Source of the DNA: an uncultured Candidatus Melainabacteria bacterium
Lineage (GTDB): Bacteria; Cyanobacteriota; Vampirovibrionia; Gastranaerophilales; Gastranaerophilaceae
NCBI GenBank assembly: GCA_947570135.1
Contig: CANOTP010000005.1
Span: 62,001-126,000 of the forward strand
Reading direction: 5' to 3'
Length of the DNA stretch: 64,000 nucleotides
Part shown: positions 8,285-16,851 of the stretch, piece by piece
Numbering within the stretch: position 1 is the first letter of the stretch
How the letters are laid out: every line of letters starts with the position of its first letter
The notes under the pieces: generated by a model
What the model saw: the letters and a program-made list of their open reading frames with translations, nothing else
Databases searched by the model: none
Told to the model about the DNA's origin: nothing
Position numbers and translations under genes: made by a program

Positions 8285-9999
8285 AATATTTTCCTGTGTA
8301 TTTCCTGTTCTTCAAGCTTTTCTGTCATAACGGGAAGGGCAAAGTGGAAGCTTGAACCTTTTTCTTCTTCACTGTCACACCAAATTGTGCCTTTGTGAGC
8401 TTTAATAAGCTGTTTTGCAATCGGTAAGCCTAAGCCTGTTCCGCCGACTTTGCGAGATAGAGAGTTTTCTATCTGGGTAAATTTGTCAAAAGCTTTTAGC
8501 AGGTTTTCTTCCTTAATTCCTATACCTTCATCTATTACGCTTACTATGATATAGTTTCCGCTGAGGGCTTTCAATTCATTTTCAAAGTAAGGATTTAGTG
8601 TAATTTCATTCGCATTTTGTAATTTTGATTGAATTGTAATAGATTTTCCGCGTGGAGTGAATTTAATCGCATTTGATACAAGATTTGTTAAAACCTGACC
8701 CAAGCGTTGAGAGTCAGCGTAAATATCAGGAAGATTTTCCTGTTCGTTTGCGCTGAATATAATTTCATGTTCTTTTGCAACACAATCAAAGTTTGTTTTA
8801 ACGTTTTCTATTACGGAATGAATGTTCATTAATTTGTAATTAAAGTCCATTTTTCCGGCTTCAATTTTATTGATATCAAGAATGTCGTTAATTATATTTG
8901 TAAGGTTTTCGACGTTGCGTTTTGCCATATCAATAAATTTGATTGCGTTTTCGCCTAAAGTTCCGCATCTTCCGCTTGCTAAAATACTTAGCGCATTTTT
9001 TATCGGAGTTAACGGAGTTCTTAATTCGTGTGATACGATTGAAATGAACTCTGATTTAACACGTTCAAGTTTTTCCAGTTCTTCGTTTTTTTCGATAATT
9101 TCTTTATAAAGTCCCGCACTTTTTAGAGGCAGTGAAACCTGTTGGACAATTGTTTGGAAATACGTTGCATCATCTGTTGTAAACGGGTTTTCTTTAAAGA
9201 TTTCTATGCATCCGAAGAAATTATCCCCTAAATCAATCGGAGCAAACATATTATCGTATTGAAAAATCGTAAATGTGAATTTGTTATTCGGGTTTTTTAT
9301 GTTTTTTATTATTTTTAATTCTTTATCATTGATTTCAAACGGCGGAGTAGAGTTTTCAAAAAGCGATTTATAATTGAGTATTGCGCGGAGTTTTAAGGCG
9401 CTCATAAGTTCTTCTGATATATCGTAAAGCGAATTTACTATCAAAACAGGTTCATTTTCAAACCCGAATGAAATAGTGCATGCTAAATCAAAACTTAAAG
9501 ATTTATCAAGGCCTTCTGTCATGTAGGTTAAAAGTTTTTTTGTATCAAGTGTTCCTGCAAACTGAGAACTTGTGCTGTATAAAACATTTAATCTGTAAAG
9601 GCTGTCAGCCAGGTCTTTGTTTTTCCCTGATAAAACATCTAATTTTTCTTTTGTTTTGAGATGAGAGTTGATAGTTGACAGAATTAACTCATCCGAAAAC
9701 GAAGATAAGATAAATCCTGAAATATATTTTGAAACCTCATCATCTGCCGTTTTCCCGTCAGAAAGTAACAGAATCTGCGCGTTATCAAGCTGGGATTTAA
9801 TTTTTTTAATTGTTAGGTTTAAGTTTAAAGATTCAATTTTTTCATCAATTATAAAAACATCGGGCGGTTCAACTTCAATTAAATCAAGTACTGATGTTTG
9901 ATTACAGCAAAAATTAAACTTGAACGGAATTTTATTCAGCAAGCTTTTGTATTTTTCTGAAACAGAATCATTTTCTGAAATAAGTAAAATATTCCCCAT
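8281..9999 (-). CDS. Histidine kinase with N-terminal pseudo-receiver and GAF-like domain
   Basis: Residues 1-120 form a receiver-like domain with Asp52 in VFIIDE. The conserved C-terminal lysine is replaced (ILSSFSDE), so it may not be phosphorylated normally. Residues 130-300 look like a GAF sensor domain. A short coiled coil precedes HisKA with His324 in SIVSHELRTP. HATPase_c follows with the N box NLVSNAIKF, G1 DEGIG and G2 GGTGLGL. No membrane segments are visible, so it senses a cytoplasmic cue. The start at 9999 (MGNILLISEN) begins the receiver fold. An in-frame TTG 60 bases upstream is possible but would add an unrelated leader. It overlaps dxr by 4 bases. Confidence 0.9.
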   Translation of the reverse strand: MGNILLISENDSVSEKYKSLLNKIPFKFNFCCNQTSVLDLIEVEPPDVFIIDEKIESLNLNLTIKKIKSQLDNAQILLLSDGKTADDEVSKYISGFILSSFSDELILSTINSHLKTKEKLDVLSGKNKDLADSLYRLNVLYSTSSQFAGTLDTKKLLTYMTEGLDKSLSFDLACTISFGFENEPVLIVNSLYDISEELMSALKLRAILNYKSLFENSTPPFEINDKELKIIKNIKNPNNKFTFTIFQYDNMFAPIDLGDNFFGCIEIFKENPFTTDDATYFQTIVQQVSLPLKSAGLYKEIIEKNEELEKLERVKSEFISIVSHELRTPLTPIKNALSILASGRCGTLGENAIKFIDMAKRNVENLTNIINDILDINKIEAGKMDFNYKLMNIHSVIENVKTNFDCVAKEHEIIFSANEQENLPDIYADSQRLGQVLTNLVSNAIKFTPRGKSITIQSKLQNANEITLNPYFENELKALSGNYIIVSVIDEGIGIKEENLLKAFDKFTQIENSLSRKVGGTGLGLPIAKQLIKAHKGTIWCDSEEEKGSSFHFALPVMTEKLEEQEIHRKIL

Positions 10000-10077
10000 A
10001 ATTTTATTGTAAATTGAGTAAAATTTTTGGCAAGTTATTAAAATTTCTATAAAATTCAAAATGAATCTTTTTCTATT

Positions 10078-10165
10078 TTGACATGCTCGAAAGTGTTGTT
10101 ATAAGACCTTTTAAAGGGTTGTCAAGTCCGTATTTTTACGTAAGTATTACTGCGGACTTTTTTTT
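10078..10165 (+). ncRNA. Candidate short RNA: promoter plus terminator with no gene
   Basis: TTGACA (10078-10083) and TATAAG (10100-10105), spaced by 16, predict a start near 10112. AAGTCCG (10124-10130) pairs with CGGACTT (10153-10159) before an 8-T run. The RNA would be about 50 nt with no room for a protein. It lies between the kinase gene and the phage-like cassette. This is a prediction from motifs only. Confidence 0.4.
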
Positions 10166-10486
10166 GTCGAAAAATTTTGTATACTTAAAGAGTAATCAGT
10201 TGAGAGGCAATCATTTCAACGGTTTACGGGTTGATGATATATGTGTATTTATCTGAACGGTAGTCGAAAAGAGGAAATAAGAAAGAATGTTATTTTTGCT
10301 ATTTGAAATTTTCTATAGGGTTTAACTTATAATATTTATCCCCTACTCTGCATTAATTTACTATCTATAACTCCCGGAGGGGAGCAAATGGCACTCCTCC
10401 GCCTTTTTTTAAGCGGAATTATTATTAACTTTTGGTATGGAGGTTCAAGGTACGATGAAACTTATTAAAAGATTAAAGGTCGAGTG
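10166..10486. promoter_or_regulatory. Untranslated leader of the phage-like cassette, with internal terminator
   Basis: No protein gene is seen. ATCATTTCAAC and GTTGATGAT (about 10212-10240) form a small hairpin. CGGAGG (10375-10380) pairs with CCTCCG (10396-10401), followed by 7 Ts, giving a plus-strand terminator upstream of the first cassette gene. Either a separate RNA ends here, or cassette expression depends on reading through this site. Confidence 0.45.
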
Positions 10487-10690
10487 ATGAAATTGTCGCC
10501 GAGAAAATTAGAGATATTGACTCTGCTCGCCCGCGGATTCACGGATAAAGAAATAGCATTAAAATTAAATATTTCCAAAAGAACGGTTCAAACACATATA
10601 TCCTCAATTTTAACAGGTTTAAATGCCAGAAATCGAGTGAATGCTGTTGTTTTATATATGGCATCTCACCCGAGATGGAAAGTGAAATGA
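10487..10690 (+). CDS. LuxR/GerE-type helix-turn-helix regulator, DNA-binding domain only
   Basis: This 67-residue protein is just the GerE domain: LSPRKLEILTLLARGFTDKEIALKLNISKRTVQTHISSI in pieces matches the four-helix LuxR fold, including the recognition helix KRTVQTHIS. There is no sensor or receiver domain. It stands first in the phage-like cassette and is the only regulator there, so it is the likely activator of the virion genes. AAAGG precedes the ATG at 10487. A GTG at 10484 is an alternative start. Confidence 0.85.
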   Translation: MKLSPRKLEILTLLARGFTDKEIALKLNISKRTVQTHISSILTGLNARNRVNAVVLYMASHPRWKVK

Positions 10691-10704
10691 GGTAAAAATC
10701 TTCT

Positions 10705-11196
10705 ATGGTAAAAAGAATTATTCTACACTGGAGTGCCGGCAGGTATTACCCCGGTGATTTTGAAAAACAATTTTATCATTATCTTGTGGATGTTGACGGG
10801 CAGATACATAAAGGAAAATACAAACCCGAAGATAATGATAATTGTAATGACGGAAGTTATGCCGCACATACAGGTGGCGGTAATACGGGTTCTATCGGGG
10901 TTTGTATGTGTGGTATGTACGGTTTTAAATCAAAATCTGCCGTTGGGAATTTCCCGATTGGTAAGGTTCAGTTTGAAGCTTGTATGAAATTATGCGCCGA
11001 ACTTTGTCAAAAATATAATCTCGGGGTTAATTCACAGACTGTTTTAACACATTATGAATTTGGCTTGGCTAATCCCAAATCAACCAGCAGCGGGAAAATA
11101 GATATAATTCATCTTCCGCCGTACCCTTGGGTTGCAAAGGAAGATGTGGGAAGTTTTATCCGTACAAAAGTTCGTTGGTACAGAGAAAAATTATAA
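10705..11196 (+). CDS. N-acetylmuramoyl-L-alanine amidase (phage-type Amidase_2 endolysin)
   Basis: This 163-residue single-domain amidase cleaves the bond between muramic acid and the stem peptide. Zinc ligands are expected in ILHWSAG and in the late block IDIIHLPPYPW. HTGGGNTGSIGVCMCG is the conserved core, and VLTHYEF supplies another family histidine. There is no signal peptide, so release would need a holin. It is the second gene of the cassette, 14 nt after the HTH gene, and supplies host lysis. Confidence 0.88.
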   Translation: MVKRIILHWSAGRYYPGDFEKQFYHYLVDVDGQIHKGKYKPEDNDNCNDGSYAAHTGGGNTGSIGVCMCGMYGFKSKSAVGNFPIGKVQFEACMKLCAELCQKYNLGVNSQTVLTHYEFGLANPKSTSSGKIDIIHLPPYPWVAKEDVGSFIRTKVRWYREKL

Positions 11197-11208
11197 GAGG
11201 TTATTATT

Positions 11209-12732
11209 ATGGATGTTAATTATTTTGATTTATCGGGTGGAATCAATCAGGCTTCCACAAAAACCGAACTTGGCTTGAATCCGAAAACGATTTTCTGGTC
11301 TGATTCTAAAAACGTGGAAGTTTATAATAATAAGGGTGTTATTAAACAAAAAGGAAATACTTTGTTTGTTGAATTACCTGTATCAGAAGAGATTACAGGT
11401 ATGTGTGAAATTGAGTCTGACGGGATTTATAAACTTGTTATTACAACAATTTCAGGTAAAATTTATATTTATTCAACATTTGATGACAGTTTAACTTTGC
11501 TTGAAAAAACATTAAGCGGTAAAAGAGTCTTGTTCGCACCGTTTATAAGAGGAATTCTGATTGCAACAGAATCGGATGCTATGTTTTATATTAAAAACAA
11601 TGCAACTTATGAAGTTGTTGATTGTAACCTGAATGATCGCAGCGGAAATGTTTTGTATCCTGATTGTATAACTGTTTATAAAGGCAGAGTCTGGTGTGCG
11701 AAGGATTCTACAATATATTATTCGGCATTGGGGTCATACAACGATTTTACAACAGAAGATGATGCGGGATATATCAATGATTTTCACACCGATACCGCAG
11801 ATATTGTTGCAATGCATACTTATAAGGATTACCTGGCTGTTTATAAACGAGAAAGAGTGTATTTATTAACGGGTTCTAATCCGTCAGATTTTTCTATCAC
11901 GCTATTTGCAGATAAGGGAACTGTTGCAAGAGGTTCTGTAGTAAATGTTGATAACAAGCAGTTTTTCTTAAGTAACGGAATTTACGCTCTTGAACAAGTT
12001 GGCGAGTTAAATCAAATAAGACTGGGATCGGAAATTTCAATAAATATCAGAGAAGAATTTAATAACTTTGACACATCCCGTATGAAAAACGCTTTTGCCG
12101 TTCATAATCAGAATAAAAATCAGATGTTGTTTTTCTTCCCGTATTTAGACAGTGCATATTATAAAACTATCTGGGTAAATGATTATGTAAACCGAGCTTG
12201 GTATAAAAGGGTTGTGCCGCAAAAGGTAACGACAGCTTGTATGTTTAATTCTTACGTTGTAACGGCAGATAACGAAGGTAAAATTTACCGCGAGTTTTAC
12301 GGAACAACGTTTAACGGGAAACCGATTGATTTTATGTGGAAATCACCGTTTTTGTCACTCGGAAATGTTCTTCACCGCAAAATTATTGATGAATTTTATT
12401 TTGTACTTGATGATTTATATGACAATAAGTTTCATTTCAGCTTGTATAAGGATTACGACAGCGAATACGGAGATGATAAAGAGTTAATTTACGCAAGACA
12501 TTATACTCACTTTATCTGGGCGCCTGAGGATGATGAATCAGGCAACCCTCAGTATTGTTGGAGTTCCGATAATTCGGAAGTTCCCGTGTGGCCGATAACA
12601 TCAAGCGCTATGGAAAAAGCCGAAATCTGCGGAAGTAATTACTCAATACAAGTTTGTATAGAAGGCTGTGAAATTTCAGATAATTGTGCAATTATCGGGC
12701 TTCAATTCAGAGAAATTTATAACGATGACTAA
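11209..12732 (+). CDS. Phage tail hub / packaged-DNA stabilization protein (P22 gp10-like)
   Basis: This 507-residue protein starts MDVNYFDLSGGINQAST, a typical opening of podovirus tail-hub or stabilization proteins. It is rich in short beta-strand repeats resembling a propeller (for example YKDYLAVYKRERVYLLTGSN, GKIYREFYGTTFNGK). No signal or membrane segment is seen. It lies between the amidase and the coat protein. By analogy with P22 gp10 it would plug the portal after DNA packaging. The assignment rests on general sequence character and context rather than catalytic residues. Confidence 0.6.
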   Translation: MDVNYFDLSGGINQASTKTELGLNPKTIFWSDSKNVEVYNNKGVIKQKGNTLFVELPVSEEITGMCEIESDGIYKLVITTISGKIYIYSTFDDSLTLLEKTLSGKRVLFAPFIRGILIATESDAMFYIKNNATYEVVDCNLNDRSGNVLYPDCITVYKGRVWCAKDSTIYYSALGSYNDFTTEDDAGYINDFHTDTADIVAMHTYKDYLAVYKRERVYLLTGSNPSDFSITLFADKGTVARGSVVNVDNKQFFLSNGIYALEQVGELNQIRLGSEISINIREEFNNFDTSRMKNAFAVHNQNKNQMLFFFPYLDSAYYKTIWVNDYVNRAWYKRVVPQKVTTACMFNSYVVTADNEGKIYREFYGTTFNGKPIDFMWKSPFLSLGNVLHRKIIDEFYFVLDDLYDNKFHFSLYKDYDSEYGDDKELIYARHYTHFIWAPEDDESGNPQYCWSSDNSEVPVWPITSSAMEKAEICGSNYSIQVCIEGCEISDNCAIIGLQFREIYNDD

Positions 12733-12790
12733 ATAAAATCATCACCACTTATGTTTGTTTATAGTTTTTAAAAAAGGAAAGGAAAAGAAA

Positions 12791-13687
12791 ATGACAGAAA
12801 CAGCAAAATCAAGTTATTCAGCATTTATTCCACAGGTGTGGAGTAAAAAATTGAATCAAATGTTAGAAAAAAACTGTGTTATGATGCAGTGTGTTAACAA
12901 AAATTGGGAAGGTGAAATCAAAAATCAGGGTGATACCGTAAAAATTATTACACCTGCTGCGGTTACGGTTTCAACTTTGACAAGTGATAATTTATCATAT
13001 TCGTCATTGACTCCGACTTCTCAGGATTTGGTAATTGACCAGAAGAAGTTCTTTGCATTCAAAATTGATGATGCGTCTGCGGTTCAGGCAAATTCAGATA
13101 TTATGGAAGCTCATTTAACAAATGCAAAAAAGGCAATCGAAGTTGTACAAGATTCTTATTTGTTAGGTCTTCACACGGATGTCACATCTGCTAATACTGT
13201 GGGTTCTGAGTCTTCACCTGTTACATTAGACACAAAAACAATTTATTCTAACTTTGTAAAACTTGCTTTGGCATTAAAAAATTCAGATGCTGTTTACGCA
13301 GGCGTTCGTCCTTGGGTTGTAATCAATCCTGATATCGAAGCTTACTTATTACAAAGTCCGGAATTTATTTCAGCATACAAAGTTGCTGATGAAACCTTAA
13401 GAGAAGGTGCTATCGGCAGAATTGCAGGTATGGATGTATTGGTAAGCACAAATTTAACTGATGTTGACGGTAAATATTACGTTCTTGCAGGTACAAATGA
13501 TGCGATTACCTTCGCTTCCCAGCTTGCTAAGATTGAAAGCCTTAGAGATAAAGACAGTTTCTCTGATTTAGTCAGAGGTTTATATTTGTACGGTGCCAAA
13601 ACCGTTCAACCTAAAGCTTTAGCAAAAATGATTGTTACAGCTTCGGAAAGTGAAGTTGTTGCAACTCCTGCTGATCCGACAGAATAA
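12791..13687 (+). CDS. Major capsid protein, P22 coat-like HK97 fold
   Basis: The ATG at 12791 follows AAAGGAAAGG. An upstream in-frame TTG is not a plausible start. The 298-residue product has coat-family blocks: FIPQVWSKKLNQMLEK at the N-terminus, GEIKNQGDTVKIITP, LVIDQKKFFAFKIDDASAVQAN, and a C-terminal RIAGMDVLVSTNL with a strand-rich P-domain. It forms the icosahedral shell. A 13-bp perfect terminator hairpin follows, as expected for a highly expressed coat gene. Confidence 0.88.
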   Translation: MTETAKSSYSAFIPQVWSKKLNQMLEKNCVMMQCVNKNWEGEIKNQGDTVKIITPAAVTVSTLTSDNLSYSSLTPTSQDLVIDQKKFFAFKIDDASAVQANSDIMEAHLTNAKKAIEVVQDSYLLGLHTDVTSANTVGSESSPVTLDTKTIYSNFVKLALALKNSDAVYAGVRPWVVINPDIEAYLLQSPEFISAYKVADETLREGAIGRIAGMDVLVSTNLTDVDGKYYVLAGTNDAITFASQLAKIESLRDKDSFSDLVRGLYLYGAKTVQPKALAKMIVTASESEVVATPADPTE

Positions 13688-13704
13688 TCATGCTTTAGCT
13701 TTAT

Positions 13705-13749
13705 AAATGTACTCTCATTCCGAGGGTAGTGTTTGAGAGTACATTTTTT
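13705..13749 (+). terminator. Strong terminator after the coat gene
   Basis: A perfect 13-bp stem (13705-13717 with 13734-13746) and a T-run to 13749 lie inside the cassette. It would lower expression of the genes downstream relative to the coat protein. Confidence 0.9.
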
Positions 13750-13767
13750 AAATAAGAAGAGGTTTTT

Positions 13768-14016
13768 ATGTTTAAAAATGTGAAAAAACAAATTAAAGAA
13801 TTGGCAAAAAAAGCGGTAGAAGTTGCGGAAGCACAACTTGGTAGCGGACAGGGACAGGCAAAAAAGAAACTTGCAATAGATTATATTTTGAAAAATTTAC
13901 CGTTTCCAACATTTGTTAAAAGTATTATATCAATTCTTTTATCAAGCTTTATAGATGATGTTATCGAAATTTCTGTCAAATACTTACAAAATTTGCCAAA
14001 TGAAGAAGGAGAATAA
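13768..14016 (+). CDS. Small phage protein, LL-H-type holin-like
   Basis: This is an 82-residue protein. The segment AVEVAEAQLGSGQGQAKKKL resembles the C-terminal part of LL-H-family holins, followed by an amphipathic or membrane-prone stretch (FVKSIISILLSSFIDD). It lacks the usual N-terminal membrane anchor, so the holin call is weak. A coat-associated or head-assembly helper is another option. AGAGG precedes the ATG, and the next gene follows after 5 nt. Confidence 0.45.
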   Translation: MFKNVKKQIKELAKKAVEVAEAQLGSGQGQAKKKLAIDYILKNLPFPTFVKSIISILLSSFIDDVIEISVKYLQNLPNEEGE

Positions 14017-14021
14017 GTTTT

Positions 14022-14690
14022 ATGCAAAATCAAATTAGCGGTGCTGTTCCACCGCAATTACAAAATGGTATTTCATCGCAGACCGTGAGTCCGCAGCAAA
14101 ACTCATATAATGATATGTTTTATCAGCTCGAGCAGTCAATAGGCGCAGATTTTCAAAGATTGAAAAATCTTGTTGGTCAAGGTTCTATATCACAAGAACA
14201 AGGACAATATTTGCTGGCACAATTAGCTCGGAAGGCACAACAGATTAACAACTACAAAAATTCACTACAAACCGGCGAGATTGCTCCTGATGCGTCTGTA
14301 CAGGCAGTTTTACCTTCTCAAAGCCCAATGGAAATGTTCAATCAGGAACGTCCGGGATTTTTTGACGGTGACGGGCGAGCTGATGTCTTGAATTATATCA
14401 AGGGTTTGGATATGGACAAAGATGAAATATTTCAAATATCTCAGCTTGTAGAAAAACTGGAAAATTCTGCTGTTGATAAGTATTTGAAAAAATCCGCATA
14501 CGAAAAGACATTGAATGACGAGAACGCAGCCGCAAAGAGAAAATTGACGTCTTACGCTCAAAACGCATCTTATGACGGTAATATGAACAGGATCTTTACT
14601 CGTGAGGATATCGGTAATATGAGTGGTGAGGAATTTACTCAAAACGAAAAAGCCATAATGGAACAATTAAGACAAGGCTTAATCAAGTAA
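14022..14690 (+). CDS. Phage structural protein, possible scaffolding protein
   Basis: This 222-residue protein is Gln-, Asn- and Ser-rich at its N-terminus, then helical and coiled (FQRLKNLVGQGSISQEQGQYLLAQLARKAQQI), with a basic helical C-terminus (EFTQNEKAIMEQLRQGLIK). The helical character, polar tail and position next to the coat gene fit a scaffold or internal head protein. I cannot assign a named family. Confidence 0.5.
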   Translation: MQNQISGAVPPQLQNGISSQTVSPQQNSYNDMFYQLEQSIGADFQRLKNLVGQGSISQEQGQYLLAQLARKAQQINNYKNSLQTGEIAPDASVQAVLPSQSPMEMFNQERPGFFDGDGRADVLNYIKGLDMDKDEIFQISQLVEKLENSAVDKYLKKSAYEKTLNDENAAAKRKLTSYAQNASYDGNMNRIFTREDIGNMSGEEFTQNEKAIMEQLRQGLIK

Positions 14691-14763
14691 CTTTTGGTGT
14701 ATGCCAATCAAAGTTCGGGTAAGACTTTTCTCTTATCCGAACTTTTCGAAAAAAGGAGAAACT

Positions 14764-15402
14764 ATGAAATATTTAGAACTTATAAACAGATGTCTGCTTG
14801 AGTTGAATTACAAAAAGGTAAACGCATTCTCAGAACTTGTAAAAAATGATCATAAACGAATTATGAATATCTTAAATATTATCAACAAGGAAATTTGTAA
14901 TGCCGAAGGGTGGAATTTTCTTCTCAGGAGAACAAAGATTCAGCTTCCCGCACACACAACAGAAGTTGAAAACAGTGTAAACGGCAGGATTAAGTATTTG
15001 TTTATTGATGGAAAAAGGTATGACTTCACGGAAGATTTTGAACCGTTTTTGACAAAATCTGCAAAATCCGCTACCTATTCATCTTTTTCGAATAAATTAT
15101 TATTTCCCGAATTTGATAAAGATGTAACTGTTGATATTATTTATTATACAAGATTCTGTGCAAGTGATGTTAACAACAACGAGAAGTTTGAACTTGAAGA
15201 TGCAACGGACTCTTCTCTTATACCCGAGCCGTTTGCAGAACAGTTATTGGTTTACGGAACATGCTTGAGATTAAAAGGCAACCCTCAATATTACAGGTTC
15301 TCATACTGGATGAGCATGTACAAAGAAGCGCTTGCAAACTTACGTTCAAAGACTGCTGCTTCAACCGATAATGCTCCCGTGATAAGTCTTTTCAGGCAAT
15401 AG
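14764..15402 (+). CDS. Head-tail adaptor / tail accessory protein (podovirus gp4-like)
   Basis: The start MKYLELINRCLLELNYKKV at 14764 follows AAAGGAGA. A longer frame from 14701 would add an unlikely leader. The opening helix (LELINRCLLELN) is characteristic of small adaptor proteins that dock on the portal ring. FAEQLLVYGTCLRLKG near the C-terminus fits the same group. The product is 212 residues and cytoplasmic. Its role would be joining the portal to the short tail. Confidence 0.6.
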   Translation: MKYLELINRCLLELNYKKVNAFSELVKNDHKRIMNILNIINKEICNAEGWNFLLRRTKIQLPAHTTEVENSVNGRIKYLFIDGKRYDFTEDFEPFLTKSAKSATYSSFSNKLLFPEFDKDVTVDIIYYTRFCASDVNNNEKFELEDATDSSLIPEPFAEQLLVYGTCLRLKGNPQYYRFSYWMSMYKEALANLRSKTAASTDNAPVISLFRQ

Positions 15403-15529
15403 GGCAAAAAAAACAGGAAGTCGTTTTCATTCCCCCCTGTTAAGATTTACACTAGCCGAAATATAAATAGCATGTTTATTATACAAATTATTTGAGAAAA
15501 AAACAAATTATAATAAGAAATGTAACAAG

Positions 15530-15964
15530 ATGAAACAATTAACACAACAACAAAAAAGGTTTGTAAATGAGTATATAATGACGCTTGACGGTGAATTGTC
15601 AGCAAAAAAAGCAGGATACAAGTGCAAGGATTTAAACGCATTTGCAAATGAACTTTTACAAAAAGATTACATAATCCATGCCATAAAAACGCAGTTGAAA
15701 TTACAAATAGATTCATTAAGCGTAAAAAAGGGTTATGTAGTACAAAAACTTCTGCAAATTGCAGAGTTCTCGCTTGAAACGGAAGATATTCTCGATAAAG
15801 AGGGCAATTCAACCGGCAAGGTTAAATTAAGGGATTCATCTGCGGGTTTAAAAGCCTTGGAAAGTCTTTGTAAATATATGGGATTTTCTAACGTCAAAGG
15901 CGAAGATGAATATAAAGAAGCTAAAATTATTACTATTTCAAATCTTGATGATGACAAAATTTAA
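15530..15964 (+). CDS. Terminase small subunit
   Basis: LTQQQKRFVNEYIMTLDGELSAKKAGY is the Terminase_2-type N-terminal DNA-binding block. A helical oligomerisation region and SLCKYMGFSNVKGEDEY near the end complete a 144-residue protein of normal size. It recognises packaging DNA and recruits TerL. It is unusual that it is separated from the large subunit by a hypothetical gene, a GNAT gene and the portal gene. No clear Shine-Dalgarno is seen before the ATG. Confidence 0.82.
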   Translation: MKQLTQQQKRFVNEYIMTLDGELSAKKAGYKCKDLNAFANELLQKDYIIHAIKTQLKLQIDSLSVKKGYVVQKLLQIAEFSLETEDILDKEGNSTGKVKLRDSSAGLKALESLCKYMGFSNVKGEDEYKEAKIITISNLDDDKI

Positions 15965-15983
15965 TTTATGAAAGGTATTTTCA

Positions 15984-16337
15984 ATGAAAGAAAATAAAGA
16001 AATAGAAAAATTATTACTTGATGATGTTGCATACAATAAACTTATGAAAACAAAGATTGAAAAAGAGTTTATTAAAGAAGTCGAGTCAGCCAAATCTGTT
16101 AAGAATAAAGAAATAACTGATATTAAAAAAGTTCCGCAAGAGCTTTTGTTTTCAAAGAATGCGGTTTATGAAATAATCAACAAAACAAGTAAAACAAAAT
16201 CTTATATCACAGGAGTTCAGGCTGAAGGATTTTTGGGTACAAAATATACAGAGCGCGAAAGTCTTATTAAGGGTGAATCTGATTCTTTTGTAAACGGTAA
16301 TAATTACATAAAGTTTGTAAAAATCAAAAATGTGTAA
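15984..16337 (+). CDS. Hypothetical phage protein
   Basis: This is a 117-residue charged protein. The N-terminal half is helical and Lys/Glu-rich (MKENKEIEKLLLDDVAYNKLM). The C-terminal half contains SYITGVQAEGFLGTKYTERESLI, and it resembles no family I can name. It lies 19 nt after the small terminase gene, and the GNAT gene begins within its last codons. Its placement suggests a packaging or connector role, but nothing in the sequence proves one. Confidence 0.55.
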   Translation: MKENKEIEKLLLDDVAYNKLMKTKIEKEFIKEVESAKSVKNKEITDIKKVPQELLFSKNAVYEIINKTSKTKSYITGVQAEGFLGTKYTERESLIKGESDSFVNGNNYIKFVKIKNV

Positions 16338-16848
16338 ATTCATAAATATCAGTCAAAATTTTCTTCTGACTTTGCGCTATATGCCTGATGTTAAAAGGTG
16401 TTACCGCAAATTTTATAAGTATCTTCAGGATGATTTTTCACCTCCTTTCTTATGTGACTTTTACTCTCTTATTAATGAAAAATCACCGTACTTTTGGGTT
16501 ATCACTGATTTTTATGACAAATTCATGGGGTTTGTTTATCTGGATAATTTCACGGGAAACGGGAAGAGCTTATATTGCGCGGAATTAACGACATGTTTTG
16601 ACAGATGTGCATGGGGAAGTTTCACCAAATATAGCGCAAAGATTTTTTTAAAGAAGTGTTTTAATGAATTGGGTTTATACAAAATAAAAGCACAGATTTA
16701 CCCTGAAAATCACAGGGTTCGGACTTTGTTAAAAAACAGCGGATTTGTATATGAATCAACGCTGAAAAATGAAACACTGAGATGCGGGAAACCTCAGGAC
16801 ATTGAGGTTTACTCGCTGTATAGGGATTACTACTATAAAACGAGGTAA
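16330..16848 (+). CDS. GNAT-family N-acetyltransferase in the packaging module
   Basis: This 172-residue protein has a GNAT-like core: WVITDFYDKFMGFVYLDN (strands 2-4), then FTKYSAKIFLKKCFNELGLYKIKAQIYPENHRVRTLLKNSGF in pieces, matching the helix 3 to strand 5 region where acetyl-CoA binds, and a closing strand (QDIEVYSLYRDYY). The classical R/Q-x-x-G-x-G/A loop is poorly conserved (CAWGSFTKY). The ATG overlaps the previous gene by 8 bases, so it belongs to the cassette. Its substrate is unknown. It could modify a capsid or host protein. Confidence 0.7.
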   Translation: MCKFINISQNFLLTLRYMPDVKRCYRKFYKYLQDDFSPPFLCDFYSLINEKSPYFWVITDFYDKFMGFVYLDNFTGNGKSLYCAELTTCFDRCAWGSFTKYSAKIFLKKCFNELGLYKIKAQIYPENHRVRTLLKNSGFVYESTLKNETLRCGKPQDIEVYSLYRDYYYKTR

Positions 16849-16851
16849 AAA

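Noticed and set aside
15447-15812. Minus-strand open frame antisense to the small terminase gene
   Set aside because: It is the shadow of a well-supported gene and lacks a start site.
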